DNA of 64,000 bases from assembly GCA_017893485.1 (NCBI GenBank), contig CM030367.1, positions 143,209,767-143,273,766 of the forward strand. The letters run 5' to 3'. Origin of the DNA: Hemerocallis citrina. Its lineage: Eukaryota > Streptophyta > Magnoliopsida > Asparagales > Asphodelaceae. Shown here piece after piece: positions 10,390-22,700 of this stretch (positions within the stretch are counted from its first letter, which is position 1; every line of letters begins with the position of its first letter). The notes below the pieces were generated by a model. That model saw only the letters and a list, made by a program, of their open reading frames with translations, was not told the DNA's origin and ran no database searches. The position numbers were made by a program, and so were the translations under genes.

Positions 10390-13300
10390 ATGGGGAATTT
10401 CTGTGGGAAGCCAGCGAAATGTGCAAACGCTTCTTCGCCGTTTGCTTCGGGTGAGGAGGAGTTTCTGTTATTTGTTTGTCGGTAGAACATGGAAAATGAT
10501 TTGTTTTATAGCTTTTCTTTAGTGCGCTTTTGTTACCTCTTTTTTGGGTGTGGATTGTTGTTTATTTAAATGTTCCAACCGGTTTAAGTTGTTTGTTTAG
10601 TGTTTTCACTAGCTCCTTTTTGGGGCTTTGGTTTGTCTTTTGTGTTTCTCAATCTTTTCCTCTTTATAGGTTGTGAATAATACGAGGAATTTATATTTCG
10701 GTTGCTTCTTACCAACTTACGATTTCTAAGTTCATCTGTCGGTTTAATTCTTTAGAGATTGCATATCCAAGATGTAGGCACTCAAATTCATGAATCATAC
10801 TGCAGAACATGAGCGCAGTCTTCAAGTTATTGTTTCTGATACGGTGTAACTGAGGGTTAGCTTGCTGCCTGTTCTACTCATCTGTAACTCAGACTCTTGC
10901 ACACCCGGTTTTGAATTACTATGATGCACTAAATCTTCAAGTCTTTCTTTTCTTTTGAGTTCCTCAGGCCTTTTCCTTTTGCTCTATCCCCTTCGGTAAA
11001 CATTGGCTTTACATGAACTCTGTTTGGTACTTTTTTAGATGTTGTTTATTTGGACCACTCCCATTGCGCTCGCACACCCACCCACACTCACAAGATAACC
11101 CATAAAAATCCTTAATCTACTTTCAAAGGTTTATGGTGTTGGGTATTGTTGATATATAGTTTTGTTCACTGCACAATTGCAGATGCATGCATTGCAAATT
11201 GAAGGCGGATGCTCCAACTGTTATATGAGGCCTCTATTATTACTCAGATCTAAGGAATTTGATCATGTGTTGTTCACTTATTCATATAAATGCTCCTCTC
11301 AGCTTTACATTTTACATCAAGAGATATAAACCATATAAATCAAAGAACAGAAAAAAGGAAAAATTTGAATCCCGATACTTTGGTTATGGCCAATACCTTT
11401 CTCTGAATGATACCCTGAAAGGTTTGTAGTTGTTTTTCTCTTCTGGGTATTAGATTCTTGGATCTTAATAGGTTTAACTCTGTATTGTGCGAGACAATGT
11501 TATTTTGAGGCAGTAAAAGTGTATGGGGTTAATGGAGGTTAAAGTAATAAATAGATATTCTTGAGTTTCAGTTTCTCTGTGTGGAATTATTCAAAGGTTG
11601 CAAGAAGTATTCTCCCAAATTACAATAGGAATTAGCAAAAATAGTTAAAGTTTATGGTGAATACAACAACAACAACAACAAAGCTTTTTTCCCAACTAGT
11701 TGGGGTCGGCTACATGAATCCTAGTTTTCTATTCTGCTCGGTTTAGCGCAATATCTTCTGTAAGGTCACAAACTATCATATCTTTTCTCACCATTTCCAC
11801 CCAAGTTAGTTTAGGTCTTTCTCTACCCCTAACTCTACCCTCATCACTTATCAAATCATTTTTTCTAAGAGGGCACTATTAGGTCTACGTGTGACATGTC
11901 CAAATCACCTAAGGCGATTCTCTCTTAACTTATATTCGATTAGAGCTACTTTTAGCATGTCTCATATATGCTCGCTTCGAATTCTATCCTTTCTTGTTTT
12001 ACCGCACATCCATTTTTGCATCTTCATCTCCGCTACACTCATTTTTTGGACATGTTTTTTTTTGTTGCCCAACACTCTGCTCCGTACATCATTGCTGGTC
12101 TAACAGCCGTCCTATAAAATTTTTCCTTCAACTTCAAAGGTATACCTAAAAGTTTCTGGTGAATAATGTGATTAAATTGTGCTGATTTAAATGCATGTAT
12201 TTTTTTTGGAATTGCGGAATAAAACCGAGTTTAAATTTCAGTAATGGACGTGTATGAAGTCCCAAAACAAGAGCATTTAACCGGTCACCAATACTACATG
12301 TATGATGTGAAACAACAAATGAGTTCGCATACGAACTGAAAAATTCCAACAGCTCTAGGTCATGCTAGGGTAGCATTTTGACTATTTAATTGTAAGATTA
12401 GGTGCAAAGTAGGAAATAGTTATGCAGTTCAATGAGTATGAATGTAGAAATCAAACACAACATTAAAACTACATATACAACTGAAATTATAGGCAAAATG
12501 ACTTGTAAGCGTTGGTATGTAAATGAAATTCCTCCTGCTGTCCTGTTCTATGAAGATGCTTGATACTGGAACATGTAGGGGATGTTGAGTCTGAACTTAA
12601 TAGGTTGACAAGGTATCGGAAGTCCCCTCAATAGGGAAAATTGATGGCTCATCGATAGGGACTTGTGCTGTTTGAGAAATGACAAACAAGACGATCTATC
12701 AGTAGGTAACCTGCAGGGAATTCCTGCTCTATTGTTCCTGATCACTAGGTTTGTAGAGTATTTGTGAACTTCCTGTGTCAGAAATAATAGGTTGGGTCGA
12801 AGTGCAATGTGTCCCCTAGTAGCAAAAATTGGTGGTTCGTAAATAATTTGCATTAGTAAGGTGTTAGTGACAGAGACGGGTGACGGGCATGGATAGTTTG
12901 TGACCTTGTGGTCGGATGATTCTTATGATTTTTATCTAAGTTGAGTCTCTGGAGACAGTGAACTTCAGTTTTCATATATACTTAACAATCAATCTCAGGC
13001 TCGTGACACATCCTAACTCATGCACACACAATATTAACTGTTCATTGGATAACTTGTTAGAGTAAGAATAGCAAACTGATACTGACTAATCAATTATGTT
13101 CAAATATTTGACAGTATTCCACCTCTGATTTATCCTTTTTTAGTTTCCTCTCATCTAATTAGTTTAACACTGAGGAGGTCATGACAAACTCCCATTTACT
13201 CCATGAAAACTTGATGTATACATGAAATGTTTTACCGTGTATATTGTTTGTTTACTATAGCTGTGTGTTCTTATTATACTATGTCTCTTCAGGGAACTCT

Positions 13301-16300
13301 CTGTCCAGCAATAATAATTCATCAAGTCCGACCATTTCAGGCAAAACAGCATCAGATGGAGTAATCAGTTCTGTTCCACCATTCAACAACGAAGCATCAT
13401 CTGTTGTCAAGTTGAAATGCTTTAGCTTGAGTGATCTCAGTGTCGCCACCAGAAACTTCCGTTCTGACTCTTATCTTGGTGAAGGAGGTTTTGGATGTGT
13501 GTTCAAAGGGTGGATTGATGAGAACACCTCTGCTCCTTGTAGACCTGGAGCTGGCATTGTTGTCGCTGTCAAGAAACTAAAACGGGAAAGCTTTCAAGGA
13601 CACAGAGAATGGCTTGTATGTTAACTACACCTGACTTCTGTTACTTACCATTTCCATGATCCAGTTTAAGTAATAGCAGCGAAATGATTTCCAACTTTCA
13701 CTGTCATTGTTTCTGTAGACAGAAGTTACATACCTTGGCCAGCTTCGTCATGAAAATTTGGTGAAGCTCATTGGATACTGCTCTGAGTCGGATAACAAAC
13801 TTCTTGTCTACGAGTTCATGCAGAGAGGAAGCTTGGAAAATCATTTATTCAAGAGTATGTCTTTGTTTCCATTTAAGCTTTAATCAGTGAACTTTTGGTT
13901 ATATTCTTTCTATGAAGCACCGATACGATATGCGTACAGGGACACGGGTACGGGAGATACGACAATTTTTAAAAAAGTAGGATACGGGATACGATTGTAT
14001 ATATATAATTACACATAATTAAATGATATATCTTGTTAATAAAGAAATGGTAAATACCATTCATTAAACATAAATAAGATAATCCATAAAAGCTACAATA
14101 ATTGTTCATAAGCATAAACAATAACATAAGTAAATAAAGCAAGTTCATAAGCAATATAACATATGCAGACAAATCAAATAGTGGGACAAGTATGAAGGTA
14201 GGAGCTGATTTGAGTTGAGCAAGAACTGATTTTAGTTCTTCTTATTCGAATAATGTAAGAAAACCCTAACTTATCTTTTCTTATTTCTTCAAATTAACCC
14301 CCAACTTCGATTTTTTATGTTTAAAACCCAGAAATTATTTCATTCTAACAATTTTAACTCCAAGTCATATTCCCACCGTGTTCGACATATCCCCACCGTG
14401 TATGCCGTGTATCCCGCCGTATCCATTTAATAAAAAATGCGGGACGCGTTTCAGCTGTATCTTGTACGTTTCTGGCCATATCCCGTATCGGATACGTACA
14501 TGATACGGGGACGACACCCTCCATGAAGTATCTGTGCTTCATAGTATTCTTTTATTTGATTTTTTCCACACGTCTCCCACAAGTATTCAACTTCCATGTA
14601 AGTCTTCCACAAATTGCTTTTACCATATTATAGGCATGTGTATTACTGCATGTGGGATACTTAAGTCATCTACTGTATAAGTCTATGTCATTACATAGTT
14701 TATGCTAGTTAATAAATTATATAGGGTAAAAGTCATGAAACCCCCCAACATTTTCTCTGGAAATTAAGAAACCCCATATTGTTTCATTTTGATCAAATGA
14801 CCCCCCGCGTGATGTCATCTTCTCTTTTTATAACTTTTCATATATTAAATGACGAAAGCAACCCTAGACAATATTTAGAAAAAAAACACCTCATCCCTCT
14901 CTCTCTTTAATTTTTCTCTCTTTAATATAGTGTACGAATATTTTTGTCATTTTGTATATAAAAAATTATACTGTAGAGGTGAAGTTTTCGTACATATTCT
15001 TTGTATTTTTAATATAGTGTTTAAAAAAACTCACTCATCCTCTTCTATATCTCTCTCTCTTTCTCCACCGACCAAACACCCATCCACCATATAGTGTAGG
15101 GGTATTTTGATCATTCATATATCAGAAAATTATATACTATAGGGTGAAGATTTCAATTTTTTCCCTCTTTAATATAGTGTATCGGTATTTGGTCATTTTC
15201 TATATTAGAAAATTATAAAAAGAGAAGATGACATTACGTGGATCTATTAGGGGTTTCTTAATTTTCGGAGTAAATGTTGGGGGGTTTCATGTCTTTTACC
15301 CTATTATATAATATATCTTAATTATTCATTCGCCATTACTTGCATTAACCAAATATGTACATGGATTTTCTTTATATATTTCCTCTCGCTTAACAACTAA
15401 ATACCTATATCTATCATGGTATCTGAGAGGAGGTTCAATTCCCACCTGGTGCATGTTAAACACAAACTTTAAGAAAATATCATTCTGCAAAGCCTAGATT
15501 TCAACCTCATAGATAGGGATGCTCTCGGATATGGACATATTTGATTCAATCTGGATGCCAATCCCAAAAAATATGGATTCAGATATTAAATATTCATATC
15601 CATTCGGATTCAGATCCGGATCCTTCCAAAAAAATTTGGATCAGATACGGATACCTGATATACTAAATATATATAGATTTATGCCTACCTATAACACAAG
15701 TGCAGTTTATGTTGTTGTATTGTTATGGTGTTAAGCGAGGTTCAAACCCTGGCAAAAGCATCTTACTATTTTTTCTGCCTCTTTAAATTGCTTTTATGTT
15801 TACAATTGGGGGGGAGGGGGGGGGGGGGGGGGGAGGGAATGAAGTTAGCTTTTTAAACTTATATATAAAGCTGAACGAGCTATTGGATCAATTAAAGCGC
15901 CTATATTAGTTCCTTTAACAGCCCCTTTGGCTTCTCATTATACACCTTATTCGGATGAGCGATGTTGATGTCATTCTGCTCTTGTGCCATATTGTTTAAG
16001 GTTCCCGTTCCGATAGAATACTTTACACCCTCTGGCAATACAATATCTACTGTTCGAATGAATCAACCAGAAGGATCTTCATCAACCCCTTCTTCAGCAT
16101 CTTTACAAAGATCATTCTCCTCTAGATCTAATATATCGGGAACGGAATCATTTCCTAATATACTACCGCGACCAAGTTTCCAACAAGATAGATTAGAACC
16201 TCTCGAAGGTCATACGAAAAAATTAATCTAACAAAGGGAGAAAGAACCTGAACAAAGGGTTCTTAAGATACCGTTAAACCAAATTCGCAATAATGATTTG

Positions 16301-16684
16301 CACTATTGATTTGAAAAAACAAGCACAATTACATATTTATATTCCTCTTACAATATGTATCCCAAATATACAAGAATTTACTTTACATGCCCTACTTGAT
16401 ATAGGAACGGAAGCTAGTCTGTTACAAGAAGTATTTATTCCACAACAATTTCGCACTCCTTTAGATAAAAAGGGAATGCTAAATGATTTTATGGGCAAAC
16501 AATGACCTATAACTTATAAAGTTGGACTACAGGTCCAGATTCCTGATATTCATAACAACATTATGACATATTTCTTTGACTTTGGTTTACTACCCAATGT
16601 CTTAGAAGCAGATTGTTTGATCAGTATGAATAATCTCCGATTTTTGGAACCCTTCAATAAACATTACCTCCAACTTGACAACCG

Positions 16685-16760
<76 letters not shown>

Positions 16761-19700
16761 GCCCCCTTCGGTTGCGAACGGACTTTTGGTGCGAACTGAC
16801 ATACGCCTGTTGCCGTTATTGCCAATAGTGGCAACAATGCAAATGATGCTACTATTGAGAATAGCAACATCATTGTATACTTTTTTGAAATTTGCATTGT
16901 TGCCGCTATTAGCGATAGCAGCAATAGGCGTTCACACGCCAGTATGCACCAAAAGTCCGTTCACAACTAAAGGGACCCTTATATATATATAGTTTTTATT
17001 TTCTTATGATCTTTAGTCTCTTTTATATTCCTCTCAAAATTAATATATTGATCGTCAACCTAAATTATACTCATATTATTCATTAACTTACAATCATCTA
17101 TTATTTTTCAATAATACCTAAATTACCCTTTTTCTTTGTGATTAATATTTCAAGTTAAAATTTGTCATATTTTGTTCAATTTTATTTTCTGTTTCTACCT
17201 TTATTTTAGATAATATTAATTCAATATCCGGGTATCCATATTGGACATATTGTATCTGACTTGTATCTGTTTCCAAAACTTGCGAATACGGATATGATTT
17301 TTTTTCCGAGTCATATCCATGTCCGTATCCGAATCCATCTTCGGAATGCTAATACGAATGTTGGAATAGCCAATATCCGATCTGTATCCGATTTGAAAGT
17401 ATCCCTACTCTTAAAGGTGCTCAACCTTCGGAGAAGTGTTAGAACATATATATGATGCTAATTTTTTATATTAAAGAAAAAATGAATTTTGCGGCTAATT
17501 AAGTACCTAACTCTCTAAATTAACATATAAATGAAAATTCAACTAGTTTTTTGTGTCATAAGTTCAAGTTCATAGTACTTTTTTTTGTAACGAAATTTGG
17601 TGGGTCAAACTGAAAAACAAAAGTTGAGGGGATTCTAAAGTTAATTTAGCGAGTTGGAGGCAGTTAAATAAATCCCCCAGAGTTGAGGGTTTCTTTTCTC
17701 CTTTTCTAAATGTAAATTCCTCTACTCTCACCACGACCTTGTTTTGTTTTCTGGACAAAGCCCATAAGCCGCATACACACTCTCTTATCCCATAATGGGA
17801 ATTGCTCACTAGCAAAGAGGCTTGCAAGTAAACCCTACTCGATCTTGCCTCTCACCATGATTTGGATGCTTTGGTTTAATGGCAAGGACACCTCACATGG
17901 TATCAGAAAGAGCCAAGTAAAAATTAACTTTTCATATGAATTACTTGCTTTAGCTGGACAAGAAGCTCTAAGTCCTGTACTTACATAGTTTTAATTCTTG
18001 GGGTAACAACATTTTCTAACGTAACTAGAAGTAGACTCCACTTAGGAAGGAAGCTTAATATAGATGTTTTCAGAATCCTTATGTTTGATGTGCATCATAT
18101 GCTAAATAGGATGTTACAGCGTGCTTTTTTTTAACATATTGGTGCAATTTGAACCCTATTACATAATCTGAATTTTTTGCATTTGAACTATAGTTTGATC
18201 ATCTTTTGCATCTCTTATAGGAGGGGGACAACCCATATCTTGGAGTAAGAGAGTAAATATTTCTGTTGATGTTGCTCGAGGACTGTCATTCTTGCATCAT
18301 TTACCAATCCCAGTAATATACCGTGATTTGAAGGCCTCAAATGTTCTTCTTGGCTCGGTATGACTAGAACTTGATGGAAAAACAGTGTATATTTCTGTAT
18401 TTACATGTAACTTATAATTCTAAACTAGCAATAGTTGTTTCCAGGATTTCAATGCAAAGCTTTCAGATTTTGGTTTGGCAAGGAACGGTCCTACTGGAGA
18501 TAAAACTCATGTTTCAACCAGGGTAATTGGAACTCGTGGTTATGCTGCTCCTGAATATATAGCTGCAGGTTGGTATCGTACTTCTTGTCATGTATATCTG
18601 AGGTTTATGAAACTTGGACTATCTGTCTTATTGCTCTCTTTCTTCTGAAAAGTATGCTAAATAATCTTATATGTTGACACTACAGTGGAAATGATGTAAG
18701 AAGTAAAAATGTTATACTTTGATCAATTTTGTGGGGAGTAAATTTATAGAGCTTGTTGAAGGGAATTACATACATTAGAGCAAGTTAAAAGGAATTAGTT
18801 AATCAAAAAAGTCCTTTTTTTTAAAACAATTATTTCTAAATTTAGCCATATATTTATGTACGTATGTTTGTCTGTGCATATATGTATCAGTTTGTGGATT
18901 TCTTTGCCTCAAGTTTTTTGTGGATTTCTTTGTCTAAAAACTCGTAACACATCAATAAGGATACTTTTCTCTCTAATTTCAAATTCTAACTTACACATTC
19001 TTAAATGTACAAAATTAAGTCGTGATGCTACTGATTAATGCACTAACTTTTGAATATCAGTAAGTGTTGTAGCTATTTTCTATGTGGGAGCAAGCAGATG
19101 ATGTGATTCTTTAATAAAAAATTATCAAAATCTAACATTTACTTTGATCGGAATTAATCTTCGTTAACCGCTCCTTAATCTAATTTTCTGACTGTTGTGG
19201 ACGCTCTGATCTGATTTGGATAGTAAAGATTGCTCCCACAAACATGCAAGAAGTCTGAACACCGGGGTGTTCCCTGACGAAAGACCCTTCAACGCTCAAG
19301 TCAGAACATGGAAAAATAGTTTGAGTTTTTTGTTGCCAAATAATGATTACCTGACTTTGAAAGAGGTGAAAGGTATTTATAGGCTAGGAGTTAGTTATAA
19401 AGGATTAATTTGAAAAATCATCTTTTTATGTTTAAACTGATGATTCCCATGGTTAGGAAATGTGGTTTGTTGATAACTCTTTTTTCGATTGAAGATTTGG
19501 TCAAGAGCTTTTAATTAACCTGACTCCTCTTCCTGGGCTGCAACTTACTATTTGCTTGTAGGCATGTTTCGAGTTGATGGGCCTGGAAACAACCCATGTT
19601 CTTAATACATTTGTGCCTCGATCGTGTGGCACCAATTTGTTGCGATTTTTACCACCATCATAAGCCGCCACCACCCCCCCCCCACCCCACCCACCCCCCC

Positions 19701-22700
19701 ACACACACACACACTCCTTAAGGTTGGGTTTTTCAGCGTTCTAGGAGTAGTTCGACTTATTCAGGTAAATTAAACAATTTTTTGGCTTTCTGGGATGATT
19801 GGAGAGGGTAGAAACCTCTTTTGGAACTTCTGGGAGCAATAGTGGCTTTGTAGAGTTTTTGGAAAAAATTTCCCAAATTTTCCAAATTTTTTGAATGTTT
19901 AATTATTTTTCGAAATTATAATTATTTTTTATAATTTTTAATTAACTTTTCCAAATTTTTAATTAATTTTGAAATTTTTAATTAACTTTTCAGAATTTAT
20001 AATTATAAAATGGAATTTTTAAATAATAAATCCATTTGTAAATAATAACTCGAACATGGTGCAAATTTTGATGAGATCTGAAGGCTGGATCAAGGAGCAC
20101 GAATTCAAAACGATCGAACGTCCCAAAATGCGCATTTTCTTCGTTCTACCCAGTGTCACACTTACTCAGTGTGTTGCACCAGGTAGACATGGCACCACAC
20201 GGTGCCGATGTGGCGCTTTTTTCGGATAGTGCCATGCACGTGTGGCGCACATGCCGCTGACTAGCGATGGGCATGTGTCGCTAAATCGTTTTTCTCTTGC
20301 CCTTTTCTTGACTTTTCCTCTTTGTCCTTTACTCTTTCTTTTGATCACGTGTTTTGTGTGTATATTTTAGGCAGATTATTTTATGGGCAGCTTTGGCACG
20401 CATTTTGCACACATTCTAAAGCCAATTTTGGTACGCGGCTTGCACATGTCTTCGACAGCGCTCGAGAGCAGATCCAACAGCCGAGAATTGCAATTTTCTT
20501 CGAGCACCACGCTCTCCCCCATGCATGGGACGGGGTCTTCCCGGTGCTCTTTACTAGTGCAAACTTTGGAGCGAATCAAATGGCTAAGATCGTTTGGCAC
20601 GAGATTTAAGGCAATCTAACGGTCCAAAATGGACGTGTTCGTTGATCTGGTCGGTGCATGCTCTCCCTGGTGCGTGACCCAAGGGAGGAGGTATGTTCGG
20701 CATGATCGAGTAGCTCATGGTATTTGTTACCGAGGAGCTCTGAAAGGGAGCTTCGCCCCTAAGGGACTACGAAGAGGAGCTTTGCCACGGATGAGCTATG
20801 AAAAGAAGCTTCACCACAGAGGAGTTACGAAGAGGAGCTTCGCCCCCGAGGAGTTACAAAGAGGAGCTTCGCCCCCGTGGAGTTACGAAGAGGAGCTTCG
20901 CCTTCGATGAGCTATGGAGAAGAGTTTCGCTCCCGAGGGGATTAAGAAGAGAAGCTTCGCCCCCGAGGGGCTACGAAGAGGAGCTTCGTTCCCGTGGGAC
21001 TAAGAATATAAGATTTGCCCTCGGTGAGTTACAAAAAGGAGCTTCGCCACGAAGGAGCTACGAAGAGAAGTTTTTCCCCCGAGGAGCTAAGAAGAAAAGT
21101 GTCGCCCCTGATGAGTTACGAAAAGGAACTTCACTCTTGTGGGGATAAGAAAATGAGCTTTGTTCGCGATGAGCTTTAAAGAGGAGCTTCGCTCCCGATG
21201 GGCTAAGAAAAGGACTTCATCCCCAGGGAGCTAAGAAGAGAAACTTAGCCACCAAGGAACTATGAAGAGAAGCTTCGCCACAGAGGAGTTACGAAGAGGA
21301 GCTTTGCCATGGAGGAGCTACGATGAAAAGTTTTGCTCCCGATGAGCTAAGAAGAGAAGCCTCACACCGGGGGAGCTATGAAGAGAAGTTTTGCCCTGAA
21401 GGAGCTACGAAGAATAGCTTCGCCAAAGAGGAGTTACGAAGAGGAGCTTTGCCATGGAGGAGCTACGAAGATGAGCTTTGCCCCCGAGGAAGTTTTGCCT
21501 CGAAGGAGCTACGAAGAGGAGCTTTGCCACGAAGGAGCTACTAAGAGGAGCTTCACTCAAGATGGCTAAGAAGATGAGTTTTGGACTCGTATGGTTCGTG
21601 GAAGATTATGGTTAAGGATGCAAAACTCAAGGAGAAGCTTATCGCGCAGGAGATGGAGATCCCTCGACTGAAATTGTTACTTGAGGGGACACAGACCAGG
21701 AATACATCTTGCTCTCACGACGAACTAAATCAAGGAAAGTCGTTCCACGTACTGGCCTTACGTCCTCGAGAAACGTTAAGGAACCTGGGGGATGCCTAGA
21801 GTGGGGTAGCCAGTTCTTCGAGTCTGACTTCTATTGAGGGGGCAGTGCGAGTTCGTGGTCGCCGGGCTCTGGTAGAAAGCTGGACCCCTCATGTCCATGT
21901 CTTGGCAAGTTGAGAGTAGCACTAAGGAGGGGTTGGAGTCCATACTTGTTGATCAAGGTAGCCAACGAGTTGTGAGAGTCGTTGTGAATGGCGAGTTGAA
22001 CTCTAAACTTGCTTATTCGCAAGAAGCTAGGGCAACTTCGAGTCATGAGTATGAACTCCGAACAAGTTGTTTTAAAGATTAACGAGTTGTGGGAGTAGTT
22101 TGAGTGGTGAGTTGAACTCTGAACTTGCTTGTTTGCAAGTGGTTTGAGCAACTCCGAGCCACGTGTATGGACTGTGAACTTGTTGTTTTAGAGATTAACG
22201 AGTTGTTGGAGCAGTTCGAGTGGCGAGTTAAGCTCTGAACTTGATTGCTTGCAAATTGCTATAGCAACTTTGAGCCACGAGTATAGACTCCGAACAGGTT
22301 ATTTTAGAGTGTTAACAAGTTTCAGGAGCAGAATTAATGAGTTGTAGGAGTAGCTCTAAGTGGACTTCGGACCCACCTTCGAGCGTTAATGAGTTATGGA
22401 AGCTGCTCTAGCTGGACTCCGAGTCCAGCTATTGTGGAAGCAGCTCTAGCTGGACTCTGAACACATCTTTGAGAGTTAATGAGTTATGGGAGCTGCTCTA
22501 GCTGGACTCTGAACTCACCTTTGAGTTAATGAGTTGTGGGAGCAGCTCCAGCTAGACTCCAAACCCACATTTGAGTTATTGAGTTGTTGGTATAGTCTTG
22601 GAAGAGCAGCTGAGCACTAAATCTTTGCTTGAAGTTGATGAGTTTGTTGGTATAGCTCGGAGGAGGAGCTGGGTACCTAACTCTTTGCTTAGAGTTGATG

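Larger units (their letters stand above)
15514..17407. mobile_element. hAT-like element with other elements inside, kinase intron 3
   Basis: The left end TAGGGATGCTCTCGGATA and the complement of the right end (TAGGGATACTTTCAAATC) match imperfectly. Both ends carry many GGATAT/ATATCC and GGATCCGG subterminal words. The flanks CTCATAGA (15506-15513) and CTCTTAAA (17408-17415) agree at 6 of 8 positions, consistent with an old 8-bp duplication. The interior holds a protease-like relic, a TA/GA microsatellite and a hairpin MITE, not a hAT transposase. Confidence 0.6.

Noticed and set aside
17890..17915. TGGTATCAGA as an LTR primer-binding site
   Set aside because: No LTR end precedes it and an AA insertion breaks the match; a SINE piece is as likely.
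20629..21569. Arg/Glu/Ser-rich repeat ORFs as genes
   Set aside because: The same peptide appears in three frames of a 29-bp tandem repeat in a retroelement UTR.
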